From the NCBI RefSeq assembly GCF_014648815.1, contig NZ_BMRV01000007.1:186001-250000 (forward strand): DNA of 64,000 nt. The letters run 5' to 3'. Under the pieces are notes generated by a model, which worked only from the letters and a program-made list of their open reading frames with translations, was not told the origin of the DNA and made no database searches. Below are positions 52,149 through 61,575 of this stretch, piece after piece; within the stretch, counting starts at the first letter, position 1, and each line of letters begins with the position of its first letter. The position numbers were made by a program, and so were the translations under genes. This DNA comes from Streptomyces flaveolus (GTDB lineage: Bacteria; Actinomycetota; Actinomycetes; Streptomycetales; Streptomycetaceae).

Positions 52149-52160
52149 ACCTTCTCCGCC

Positions 52161-53369
52161 GTGAAGCGACGAAGTCATCGAGTCCTGCGCCACCACGGCT
52201 TCCGGTACCTGGTGGCCGGAACCGCGGTCAACGCGCTCGGCAACGCCATCACACCGGTGGCCCTGGCGTTCGCCGTTCTCGATCTGGGGGGATCGGTCGT
52301 CCAGCTCGGCCTGGTGGAGGCCGCGTTCGCCGCGTGCCAGGTCGTCACCACGCTCGCCGGCGGCGTGCTGGGCGACCGGGTCTCGCGGCGGCTGATGATG
52401 ACGGGGGCGTCGGTCGTCAGCGCCCTGGTCATGGGAGGGCTGGCCGGCGCGCTGCTTCTGGACGTCGCCACCATCCCGCTGATCGCGGTCCTGGGCGGGC
52501 TCGGCGGCGTGGTCTCGGCGCTGGGCCGCCCCTCCGCCATGGCGATGACCCGGCTGGTCGTCCCGCAGGACGAACTGGGCGACGCGGTCGCGCTGCGCAC
52601 CCTGCTCCAGACCGGTGCCTCGACGGTCGGCTACGCCGTGGCGGGAGCCATGGTCGCCGCCGTGGGCTCGGGGTGGGCGATCGTGGCCGACGCCTGCACC
52701 TTCGCCTTCGCCGCGGTGGCCTTCGCCCGTCTCCGCGTCCCGCACGTGCGCACGCCCCGGGCGGCGTCGGCCGTCGCGGACCTCAAGGACGGCTTGCGGG
52801 AGGTGATGCGGCACAGCTGGCTCTGGCTGCTGATCCTCCAGGCCCTCCTTTACCACCTCTTCTACGGCGGAGCGCAGGCGGTGCTCGGTCCTGTCGTCGT
52901 GGGTCAGGGGATCGGCAGGTCGGCCTGGGGACTCGCCCTGGCCGTCCTGATGGCCGGCTTCGTGACCGGCGGCCTGCTCTGCCTCCGGATCCGGCCGCGA
53001 CGGCCGCTGGCGGCCGGTGTGGTCCTGCTCGCGTTCACCGGCTTCTTCCCGCTCGCCATGGCGCTCTCCGACACGCTGTGGCCCGTCCTGCTCGGCGCCT
53101 TCCTGCACGGCCTCGGCCTGCAGATGTTCGACGTCTACTGGGAGCAGTCCATCCAGAGCCATGTGCCGGAGGACAAACTCGCCCGGGTCTACGCCTTCGA
53201 CACGGTCGGCTCCTTCGTGGCCCGTCCCGTCGGCCTCGCCCTCACCGGTCCGGTCGCCACCGCCGTCGGCTTCGAGACGTGGCTGCTCGTCGTCGCCGCG
53301 GTGATCTCCGGTGTGTCGCTCATCGCGTTGGCCGCCCGAGGGGTGCGCGACCTGGAGCGGGTGAGCTGA
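52161..53369 (+). CDS. MFS transporter
   Basis: 402 residues, twelve hydrophobic helices. MFS signature loop between helices 2 and 3: GGVLGDRVSRRLMMTGAS. DHA/MFS_3-like (enterobactin exporter-like) architecture with a QSHVPEDKLARVYAFDTVGSF motif in the second half. Probably a drug or metabolite exporter, controlled by the divergent MarR. GTG start 12 bases past the palindrome. Confidence 0.88.
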   Translation: MKRRSHRVLRHHGFRYLVAGTAVNALGNAITPVALAFAVLDLGGSVVQLGLVEAAFAACQVVTTLAGGVLGDRVSRRLMMTGASVVSALVMGGLAGALLLDVATIPLIAVLGGLGGVVSALGRPSAMAMTRLVVPQDELGDAVALRTLLQTGASTVGYAVAGAMVAAVGSGWAIVADACTFAFAAVAFARLRVPHVRTPRAASAVADLKDGLREVMRHSWLWLLILQALLYHLFYGGAQAVLGPVVVGQGIGRSAWGLALAVLMAGFVTGGLLCLRIRPRRPLAAGVVLLAFTGFFPLAMALSDTLWPVLLGAFLHGLGLQMFDVYWEQSIQSHVPEDKLARVYAFDTVGSFVARPVGLALTGPVATAVGFETWLLVVAAVISGVSLIALAARGVRDLERVS

Positions 53370-53403
53370 GACCCGGTACGACGGGTCCCGGACGCGGCCG
53401 TAA

Positions 53404-53446
53404 CGCACCGCCCCCGGGGCCTCGTCGGGACTCCGGGGGCGGTGCG
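53404..53446. terminator. bidirectional hairpin terminator
   Basis: Perfect 14-base-pair arms (53404-53417 and 53433-53446) with a 15-base loop, between the convergent MFS and tctA genes. Confidence 0.85.
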
Positions 53447-53459
53447 GCCGGGCCGTGCC

Positions 53460-54947
53460 TCACGCGCGGGCGCGCCGCACCACCCCCGTCAGCAACGGCC
53501 ACGCCAGCAGCAGCACGATCACCCCGTACACCGTCACCGCGAACGGCGTGTTCACCAGGCCCGTGACGCTGCCGTCGCTGATCTGCAGGGCGCGGCGCAG
53601 TTGCTGCTCGGCGTTGGGGCCGAGGATGACGCCGATCACGGCCGGCAGGATCGGCAGGCCGTAGCGCCGCATGCCGAAGCCGACCAGGCCGATGATCAGC
53701 AGGATCACCAGGTCGACGACCTCACCGCCGACGGCGTACGCGCCGACCGCCGCGAAGAACATGATCCCCGCGTACAGGTAGGGCCGCGGGATGCGCAGCA
53801 GCTTGGCCCACACCGGCGCCAGCGGCAGGTTGAGGGCGAGCAGCAGCACCATGCCGACGAAGAGGGAGGCGATCAGACCCCACACCAGCTCGGGCTCGCG
53901 CTCGAAGAGGAGCGGGCCGGGCTGGATGCCGTACTGCTGGAAGGCGGCCAGCATGACGGCGGCGACCGCCGTGGTCGGCAGGCCCAGGGTCAGCATGGAC
54001 ACCAGCGTGCCCGCCGCCGAGGCCGACGCCGCCGACTCCGGGCCGGCCACGCCCTCGATGGCGCCCTTGCCCCACTCGTCCTTGTGCTTGGACAGCCGCT
54101 TCTCGGTCACGTAGGAGAGGAAGGTGGGGATCTCCGCGCCGCCCGCCGGGATCGCGCCGAACGGGAAGCCGATGAACGGGCCGCGCAGCCACGACTTCCA
54201 CGTCCGGCGAACGTCCCCGCGACCGAGCCAGGGCCGGCCCACCGGGATCGGCTCGGCCGCTCCGCGACGCAGATGCGCCGCCACCCACAGCGCCTCGCCG
54301 ATCGCGAAGAGACCGACGGCGACGATCACCACGTCGATGCCGTCGGCGAGTTGCAGCGAGCCGAAGGTCAGCCGCTGCTGGCCCGTCATCTGGTCCAGGC
54401 CCACCAGCCCGATCGTCAGGCCGATCAGCAGCGAGGCCAGGCCTCTGATGCGCGAGGAGCCCAGCACCGAGGTCACCGCGATGAACGCCAGCACCATGAT
54501 GGCGAAGTAGTCGGGCGCGCCGATGTCCACCGCCAGCTCGGCCACCGTCGGCGCCAGCACCACCAGCAGGATCGTGCCGATCATGCCGCCCGCGAAGTGG
54601 CCGATGGCGGCGGCCGCCAGCGCCTGGGCGCCGCGTCCCGCCTTGGCCATGGGGTTGCCCTCCATGGCCGCGACCACCGCGGCGCTCTCGCCGGGGGTGT
54701 TGAGGAGGATGGAGGTGGTCGAACCGCCGAACATGGCGCCGTAGTAGATGCCCGCGAACATGATGAACGCGGCCACCGGGTCCAGCCCGTACGTCACGGG
54801 CAGCAGCAGGGCCACCGCCATCGCGGGGCCGATCCCGGGCAGCACGCCGATGGCCGTGCCGAGCAGGACGCCGAGGGCGGCCCACAGGAGATTGAGCGGG
54901 GTGAGGGCCGTACCGAAGCCGTCCAGGAGGGAGTCGAGGGCGTTCAT
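53460..54947 (-). CDS. tctA: tripartite tricarboxylate transporter, large permease TctA
   Basis: 495 residues, about twelve membrane helices. TctA motifs: GVLLGTAIGVLPGIGPAMAV, the conserved YGAMFGGSTTSILLNTPGE, GNPMAKAGRGAQALAAAAIG, and second-half GLPTTAVAAVMLAAF. Sodium/proton-coupled import of a carboxylate delivered by TctC. Third gene of tctCBA, only one base after tctB. Confidence 0.94.
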   Translation of the reverse strand: MNALDSLLDGFGTALTPLNLLWAALGVLLGTAIGVLPGIGPAMAVALLLPVTYGLDPVAAFIMFAGIYYGAMFGGSTTSILLNTPGESAAVVAAMEGNPMAKAGRGAQALAAAAIGHFAGGMIGTILLVVLAPTVAELAVDIGAPDYFAIMVLAFIAVTSVLGSSRIRGLASLLIGLTIGLVGLDQMTGQQRLTFGSLQLADGIDVVIVAVGLFAIGEALWVAAHLRRGAAEPIPVGRPWLGRGDVRRTWKSWLRGPFIGFPFGAIPAGGAEIPTFLSYVTEKRLSKHKDEWGKGAIEGVAGPESAASASAAGTLVSMLTLGLPTTAVAAVMLAAFQQYGIQPGPLLFEREPELVWGLIASLFVGMVLLLALNLPLAPVWAKLLRIPRPYLYAGIMFFAAVGAYAVGGEVVDLVILLIIGLVGFGMRRYGLPILPAVIGVILGPNAEQQLRRALQISDGSVTGLVNTPFAVTVYGVIVLLLAWPLLTGVVRRARA

Positions 54948-54948
54948 G

Positions 54949-55481
54949 TCACAGCACTCCCATCAGCGGACCACCGGGCAGCGGCACTCCGAGCAGCTTG
55001 TCGAAGACGACGTACGTGATCAGGGACAGCACCGCGGCGATCAGCGGATCGCGGTCGACGCGCCGGCTGCCGAGGGCGAAGGCGGCACCCCAGAACAACA
55101 GCGCGCCCGCGACGGGGAAGCCGGCCGGCTCGATCAGCACGGCCGCGCCCAGGAAGATCCCGGCCAGCAGCAGCACCGTGCGCCAGTCGGCCGGTTCGGA
55201 CAGGTCGATGTCCTCGCCGCCCTCGGCCTCGCCCCGGCCGCCGCGCAGGACGTCCACGGCGAGCAGCGCGGCGATCACCAGCAGGCCCGCGCCGACGACG
55301 ACGGGGACCGTCTTCGGGCCGACCGGACCCCGCTGGGTGATGTCGACGTCCATGGTCAGCGCGTCGGTCAGCACCAGCACGCCGAGTGCCAGCAGCAGTA
55401 CGCACACGCCCAGTTCGGAGTGGTCGCGCAGCCACGAACGCCGCGCGGCGGCCGGTTCGGTGGGCGTCTCGGTCCGCGTCG

Positions 55482-55485
<4 letters not shown>
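54949..55485 (-). CDS. tctB: tripartite tricarboxylate transporter, small permease TctB
   Basis: 178 residues with four hydrophobic helices (LGVCVLLLALGVLVLTDALT, TVPVVVGAGLLVIAALLA, WRTVLLLAGIFLGAAVLI and a final one). TctB family. Starts on an ATGA/GTGA-type four-base overlap with the tctC stop and ends one base from the tctA start. Confidence 0.9.
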
Positions 55486-56468
<983 letters not shown>

Positions 56469-56810
56469 GAATGCCACCACCTGTCGGTTGGGTAGGTCGG
56501 TACGGGGAGCCCTGTGGGGGAGGGTGATGTGGGCCACATGGTGCCCGCGGCCCGGCGGTGTGTCTTCCTTCCGGAACCAAGGGAGGTTGTGGTCTTTGCG
56601 GTCGTGCGCGCCCCGTCAGGTTTCGCGGCACGCTCCCGAATCTCGCCGGGCGCCGGTGAGGTCCCGCGTCACCGGCGCATCGCCGGTTCATTGCGAAGAC
56701 AGCACATCCCTTTCCTTCGCCGCAGGTGGGCGCCATGATGGCGACCCGGCACCCCGCCCCGACACCCCCACTCCGACACCCCCGCCCCGTCAGCCGAGAT
56801 CGAGTACGCC
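56469..56810. other. divergent control region between tctC and the CitA-like kinase
   Basis: About 342 bases without a gene. Holds a 9-base inverted repeat at 56651-56677, a 13-base palindrome (ATGTGG/CCACAT, 56527-56539) near the tctC start, and GACACCCCC repeats at 56760-56780. Likely contains both promoters and the binding site of the response regulator. Confidence 0.55.
56651..56677. promoter_or_regulatory. inverted repeat in the tct/citA control region
   Basis: CGCCGGTGA (56651-56659) and TCACCGGCG (56669-56677) are exact inverted repeats 9 bases apart. Candidate site for the response regulator encoded downstream, or an attenuation hairpin for the kinase gene. Confidence 0.5.
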
Positions 56811-58472
56811 GTGGCCCCCACCTTCCGCCGTCACACCCTCGCGGGCGAGATGCTGGTCCTCCAGCTCGCCATCGTCGTGGTCGTGCTGCTCGCGGTGGCC
56901 GCCGTCTCGCTCGCCCAGTCGAAGGCCACGTTCAACCGGGTCGAGGGCCGCCGCGTCGCCGCCCTGGCCGAACAGCTCGCCGCCACCCCACTCGTCCGCA
57001 GCCGGCTGCTGCGCCCCGTACCGCAGGAGGCCCTCGCCCCGCTGGTGAACTCCACGCGGACCCAGTCCGGGGTCACGTCGGTCACGGTGGCCGACGCCGA
57101 CGGCCGCATCGTCAGCTCCACCGACCCGACCGTGGTCGGCGCCCGGCTCCCGCTCGCCGACGACGCCGTCGAGGGCCGCGGCTGGTCCGGGGCGCTGACG
57201 CTGGGCGGCAGCCGGGAACTCGTCGCACAGGTCCCGGTGCTCGGGGACACCCCGGAGACCCTCGGCCGGCACCTCGGCACGGTGATGGTCGGCGAGGCCG
57301 ACCCCACGGTGTGGCAGCGGCTCGGCGGCGCCTCCTCCTACCTCCTCGCCTACCTCGGCATCGCCAGCGGCCTCGGTGTGGCCGGTTCCTGGCTGCTCGC
57401 CCGGCGCGTCAAACGGCAGACCCTCGGCCTGGAACCCCGCGAGATCGCCGGGCTCGCCGAACACCGGGAGGCGATGCTCTACGGCATCGCCGAGGGCGTG
57501 GTCGCCCTCGATCCGCAGCACCGGCTCACGCTCGTCAACGAGATGGGCCGGCGCCTGCTCGACCTGCCCGAGGACTGCGTGGGCCACAGCCTGGACGGCC
57601 TGGGCATCGACGGGCGCCTCCTGGACGTCCTGACCGGTGCCACGCCGGACGCGGTCGAACGGCACGACACGGACGGGCGTCGGGACGAGGTCGTCGTCCG
57701 CCACGGCCGGGTCCTGGTGATGAACCGCATGACCGTCACCAAGGACGGCCGCCCGCTCGGCTCGGTCACCACCCTGCGCGACCGCACCGAACTGGCCCGC
57801 CTGGAACGGGAGATCGGTGCCTTCCGCAGCACCTCCGAGCTGCTGCGCGCCCAGGCCCACGAGTTCGCCAACCAGCTGCACACCATCTCCGGGCTGATCC
57901 AGATCGGCGAGCAGGACGAGGTGGTGCGCTACATCCGGGCGCTCAACCGGCGCCGCCAGTCCCTCGACATCACCCTCAGCCGCCGGGTCCGCGACACCGC
58001 CGTCGCCGCACTGCTGACGGCGAAGTCCTCCCTGGCGGCCGAGCGCAAGGTCGCCCTGCGCGTCTCCGAGCGCACCGCCCTCGGCCGGCTCGCCCCCGAG
58101 GACGCCGCCGATGTGGCGACCGTGGTCGGCAACCTCGTCGACAACGCGGTGGACGCCGCCGCGACGCACAGCGACGAAGCCGCCTGGGTCGAGGTGGAGC
58201 TGAGGCAGGACGCCACCGGCGTGGAGATCGTGGTCCGCGACTCGGGGCCCGGCGTGGCGCCCGCACTGGCCCGCGAGGTCTTCTCCCACGGCTTCACCAC
58301 CAAGGCCGCCCGGCAGGGCGAACGCGGCATCGGCCTGGCGCTGACCCGGCTGGTCTGCGAACGTCACGGCGGCGAGATCTCGGTGACCAACACCTGTGAA
58401 GGGGCCGTGTTCACGGCACGCATGACGGTCAGCCACCTCACCGACGCGGTGGCGGAAGGAGCAGCACCATGA
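56811..58472 (+). CDS. CitA/DpiB-family sensor histidine kinase
   Basis: 553 residues. First membrane helix 15-35, extracellular PAS-like sensor (about 40-175, TSVTVADADGRIVSST), second helix 178-197, cytoplasmic PAS (EAMLYGIAEGVVALDPQHR), then the CitA-type H box with His350 in RAQAHEFANQLHTISGL, N-box VVGNLVDNAVDAA, and GERGIGLALTRLVCERHGG. Senses a carboxylate at the cell surface and phosphorylates the response regulator encoded next (ATGA overlap). Divergent from tctCBA, hence likely the control of that uptake system. GTG start. Confidence 0.92.
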   Translation: MAPTFRRHTLAGEMLVLQLAIVVVVLLAVAAVSLAQSKATFNRVEGRRVAALAEQLAATPLVRSRLLRPVPQEALAPLVNSTRTQSGVTSVTVADADGRIVSSTDPTVVGARLPLADDAVEGRGWSGALTLGGSRELVAQVPVLGDTPETLGRHLGTVMVGEADPTVWQRLGGASSYLLAYLGIASGLGVAGSWLLARRVKRQTLGLEPREIAGLAEHREAMLYGIAEGVVALDPQHRLTLVNEMGRRLLDLPEDCVGHSLDGLGIDGRLLDVLTGATPDAVERHDTDGRRDEVVVRHGRVLVMNRMTVTKDGRPLGSVTTLRDRTELARLEREIGAFRSTSELLRAQAHEFANQLHTISGLIQIGEQDEVVRYIRALNRRRQSLDITLSRRVRDTAVAALLTAKSSLAAERKVALRVSERTALGRLAPEDAADVATVVGNLVDNAVDAAATHSDEAAWVEVELRQDATGVEIVVRDSGPGVAPALAREVFSHGFTTKAARQGERGIGLALTRLVCERHGGEISVTNTCEGAVFTARMTVSHLTDAVAEGAAP

Positions 58473-59248
58473 AGGGGACGAGCGGCACCGGCGGCGCGAG
58501 GGCCACGACCGGCGCGAGGGCCGCCACCGACGCGATCGGCGTGCTCGTCGTCGACGACGACTTCATGGTGGCCCGGGTCCACCGCGCCTACGTCGAACGC
58601 GTCGAGCCCTTCCAGGTTGTCGGAGTCGCCGGTACCGGCGAACAGGCCCTCGCCGCCGCCGGCGAACTCCGCCCCGATCTGGTCCTGCTCGATCTGTACC
58701 TGCCCGACCTCTTCGGCCTGGACGTCATCCCCCGGCTGCGCGCCGCCGGCCACGACTGCGACGTCATGGTCATCAGCGCCGCCCGGGAGGCGGACGCCGT
58801 GCGCGGCGCCGTACGCCACGGAGTCGTCGACTACCTGCTCAAGCCGTTCGACTTCGAGGACCTGCGGGTCCGGCTGGAGCGTTACGCCGTGCAGCGCGGC
58901 CGGCTGCTCGGCACTGTCGTGCGCAGCCAGGCCGACGTCGACCGCGTACTGGCCGGGGCGGCGGCGCCGGTCGCCGCGGTCCCGGCGCTGCCCAAGGGGA
59001 TGAGCGTGGAGACGGCCGAGCTGGTCGAACGGACCCTCCGCGACGCCGAGGGCACGCTGTCCGCCAGCGAGTGCGCGGCGCTGACCGGCGTCTCCCGGGT
59101 GAGCGCCCGCCGCTATTTGGAGTACTTCCACACCGTGGGCACCGCGGAGGTCTCCCTGCGCTACGGCGTGGCGGGCCGTCCCGAACGCCGCTACCGCTTC
59201 CGGGGCGCGGTCACCGGCCTGGCGCTCCCGCCCGCAGGCCGTCCATGA
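58469..59248 (+). CDS. CitB/DpiA-family response regulator
   Basis: 259 residues. Receiver with acidic pair VLVVDDDFMVARVH, phosphoacceptor Asp75 in LVLLDLYLPDLFGLDV, and Lys in LLKPFDFEDLRVRLERY; C-terminal helix-turn-helix SASECAALTGVSRVSARRYL with an end typical of DpiA/CitB (YGVAGRPERRYRF). Probably activates tctCBA when phosphorylated. The last 38 bases overlap the 3' end of the convergent TetR gene. Confidence 0.92.
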   Translation: MKGTSGTGGARATTGARAATDAIGVLVVDDDFMVARVHRAYVERVEPFQVVGVAGTGEQALAAAGELRPDLVLLDLYLPDLFGLDVIPRLRAAGHDCDVMVISAAREADAVRGAVRHGVVDYLLKPFDFEDLRVRLERYAVQRGRLLGTVVRSQADVDRVLAGAAAPVAAVPALPKGMSVETAELVERTLRDAEGTLSASECAALTGVSRVSARRYLEYFHTVGTAEVSLRYGVAGRPERRYRFRGAVTGLALPPAGRP

Positions 59249-59801
59249 CGAAGTCCAGGAACCGGGTGGCCCGCGGCTGCCAGTCCTCGCCGGGGGCGAT
59301 CAGCCACAGACCGCCGATGACGAGGAAGAAGTCGTCCGCGGTGATCCCTGGCCGGATGGTGCCGGCCTCCTCGTTGGCGCGCAGGAGGAGCCCGGCCGCG
59401 TCCATGACCGGGGTGGGGTGCGGTTTCTCCGGGCTGCCGGGCGCGCTGGTGACCAGCCGGATCGCGTCCGCGAGGCCGGCCTTCGTCATGGCGAACCCGG
59501 CGAGGCGGTCCATCCACTCGCGCAGGGCCCGATCGGGCGCGCGGGTGGCCAGCAGCTGGGGCGCGGCATCGGCCACCTGCTGCATCTCGTAGCGGTAGAC
59601 CTCCAGGACGAGGGCCTCGCGGCTCGGGAAGTTGCGGTAGAAGGTGCCCTGCCCGACGCCCGCCTTCTTGGCGATGACGCTCAACGGCGCGTCCGCGCAG
59701 CGCGTCAGTTCCTCCGTGGCCACGTGCAGGATCCGCTCGCGGTTGCGCTGGGCGTCCGAGCGCAGGGGGGCGTCCGGATTGTCCCTCTTCGCCTGCGACA
59801 C
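59211..59801 (-). CDS. TetR family transcriptional regulator
   Basis: 196 residues. TetR HTH ILHVATEELTRCADAPLSVI with recognition helix GVGQGTFYRNFPSREAL, and a ligand domain. Divergent from the molybdenum hydroxylase operon, with two inverted repeats between, so it likely represses that operon and itself. Confidence 0.9.
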   Translation of the reverse strand: MSQAKRDNPDAPLRSDAQRNRERILHVATEELTRCADAPLSVIAKKAGVGQGTFYRNFPSREALVLEVYRYEMQQVADAAPQLLATRAPDRALREWMDRLAGFAMTKAGLADAIRLVTSAPGSPEKPHPTPVMDAAGLLLRANEEAGTIRPGITADDFFLVIGGLWLIAPGEDWQPRATRFLDFVMDGLRAGAPGR

Positions 59802-59845
59802 CCGTGCTCCTTCCGGGTCCGTGGCCGAATCCCGTTCTTGCTAAG

Positions 59846-59889
59846 CGGACAGCTGTCCGTTACGTTTTCGGTGAGCGGACAGTTGTCCG
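59846..59889. promoter_or_regulatory. double TetR operator
   Basis: CGGACAGCTGTCCG (59846-59859) is a perfect 14-base palindrome; CGGACAGTTGTCCG (59876-59889) is the same with one central mismatch. They start 30 bases apart, three helical turns, placing two TetR dimers on one face. They lie just upstream of the TetR start and about 120 bases before the operon start. Confidence 0.85.
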
Positions 59890-60010
59890 GTTCTCCGCCC
59901 ACTGTAGCGGCGGATGCCGGCCGGCGGGACCGGCCGGTGACCTCCGCCCCTCGGTGAACCCACGCCTACAGCCCGTTTTCCCTGTCACCAGACACCAAAG
60001 AAGGCTGACC

Positions 60011-60589
60011 ATGGCCCCAGCGCCCTCGTCGACGTCCAGTGCCATCACCCTGAACATCAACGGCGAGAAGCACCAGCTGACCGTCGACCACCGCACCACC
60101 CTGCTCGACGCCCTGCGCGAGCGCCTCGACCTGACCGGTACCAAGAAGGGCTGCGACCAGGGGCAGTGCGGCGCCTGCACCGTCCTGGTCGACGGACGTC
60201 GCGCCGTCTCCTGCCTCAACCTCGCCGTCGCGGCCGAGGGGCGCGAGATCACCACCATCGAAGGCATGGCCGAGGGCGACCGGCTGCATCCGGTGCAGCA
60301 GGCCTTCCTCGACCTCGACGGCTACCAGTGCGGCTACTGCACGCCGGGCCAGATCTGCTCGGCCGTCGCCGTCATCGAGGAGCACGCCGCCGGGTGGCCG
60401 AGCGCCGTCACCGACGACGTGCGGCCCGAGGCCGGACCGCCACCTCTGACGCCCGACGAGATCCGTGAGCGGATGAGCGGCAACCTGTGCCGCTGCGGCG
60501 CCTACGTCTCGATCGTCCAGGCCGTCGCCCGCGCCGCCGAGGTCCACGGGACGACCGGGGCGGACAACGCCGAGGAGGCCGCCGTATGA
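60011..60589 (+). CDS. molybdenum hydroxylase, [2Fe-2S] subunit (PaoA/YagT-like)
   Basis: 192 residues. Two [2Fe-2S] domains: plant-type GCDQGQCGACTVLVDGRRAV and the four-helix type GYQCGYCTPGQICSA with NLCRCGAYVSI. Carries electrons from the molybdenum site to FAD. No Tat signal, unlike E. coli PaoA, so this enzyme seems cytoplasmic. A short insert (residues ~130-150) precedes the last motif. AAGAAGGCTGACC before the ATG. First gene of a four-gene operon with overlapping ends. Confidence 0.93.
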   Translation: MAPAPSSTSSAITLNINGEKHQLTVDHRTTLLDALRERLDLTGTKKGCDQGQCGACTVLVDGRRAVSCLNLAVAAEGREITTIEGMAEGDRLHPVQQAFLDLDGYQCGYCTPGQICSAVAVIEEHAAGWPSAVTDDVRPEAGPPPLTPDEIRERMSGNLCRCGAYVSIVQAVARAAEVHGTTGADNAEEAAV

Positions 60590-61575
60590 GGGAGTTCGGC
60601 TACCAGCGCGCCGACAACGTCTCCGGAGCCGTGGCGCTGCTCGCCGCCGACCCGGACGCCCGTTTCCTCGGCGGCGGCACCAACCTCGTCGACCTGATGA
60701 AGACCGGCGTCGAACGGCCCGCCCTGCTCGTCGACGTCCGCGAACTCCCCCTGGACGGCATCGAACCGACCGCTGACGGCGGCCTGCGCATCGGCGCGAC
60801 CGTCACCAACAGCGACCTCGCCGCGCACCCCGAAGTCCGCCGCCGCTACCCGGCGTTGACCCAGGCCGTCCTGGCCGGTGCCTCCGGGCAGCTGCGCAAC
60901 ATGGCCACCGTCGGCGGGAACCTGCTCCAGCGCACCCGCTGCGGCTACTTCACCGACGTCAGCAAGCCGTGCAACAAGCGCGTCCCCGGCAGCGGTTGCC
61001 CCGCGATCACCGGCGAGCACCACAACCACGCCGTGCTGGGCGCCTCCGACCACTGCGTGGCCGTGCACCCCTCCGACATGGGCGTCGCCCTCACCGCCTT
61101 CGACGCCGTCGTCACGTACGAAACGGCCGACGGACCGGGAGAGCTGCCGCTCGCCGACTTCTACCTCCCCGTCGGCGACACCCCGCACCGGGAGACCGCC
61201 CTGCCGCCCGGCGCGCTGATCACCGGCGTCACCCTGCCGCCCGCCCCCGGCGCCCGCTCCCGCTACCGCAAGGTCCGCGAACGCGCCTCGTACGCCTTCG
61301 CGATCGGGTCCGTCGCCGCCGCGCTCGACATCGAGGACGGCGTCGTCCGCGAGGCACGGCTGGCCCTCGGCGCCGTCGCCTCCCGCCCCTGGCGGGCCCG
61401 CGCGGCCGAGGCCGTGCTGACCGGAGCACCCGCCGACGGCGACACCTTCGCCGCCGCCGCGGACGCCGAACTGGCAGCGGCGAGGCCCCTGCCCGACAAC
61501 GCGTACAAGGTGACCCTCATGCGCAACCTCGTGATCGCCGTGCTCACCGAACTCGCCGAGGAGGCCACCCGATGA
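60586..61575 (+). CDS. molybdenum hydroxylase, FAD and [4Fe-4S] subunit (PaoB/YagS-like)
   Basis: 329 residues. FAD-binding start FLGGGTNLVDLMKTGVERP, central GASGQLRNMATVGGNLLQRT, and the insert with Cys119, Cys129, Cys138 and Cys157 (RCGYFTDVSKPCNKR, GSGCPA, ASDHC), the pattern that binds an extra [4Fe-4S] cluster in PaoB and 4-hydroxybenzoyl-CoA reductase. This distinguishes it from classical xanthine dehydrogenase. ATGA overlap with the previous gene. Confidence 0.92.
   Translation: MREFGYQRADNVSGAVALLAADPDARFLGGGTNLVDLMKTGVERPALLVDVRELPLDGIEPTADGGLRIGATVTNSDLAAHPEVRRRYPALTQAVLAGASGQLRNMATVGGNLLQRTRCGYFTDVSKPCNKRVPGSGCPAITGEHHNHAVLGASDHCVAVHPSDMGVALTAFDAVVTYETADGPGELPLADFYLPVGDTPHRETALPPGALITGVTLPPAPGARSRYRKVRERASYAFAIGSVAAALDIEDGVVREARLALGAVASRPWRARAAEAVLTGAPADGDTFAAAADAELAAARPLPDNAYKVTLMRNLVIAVLTELAEEATR

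Noticed and set aside
56527..56539. Palindrome ATGTGG-G-CCACAT as main operator of tctC
   Set aside because: Short arms and position over a possible alternative start make it weaker than the repeat at 56651; noted only as part of the region.
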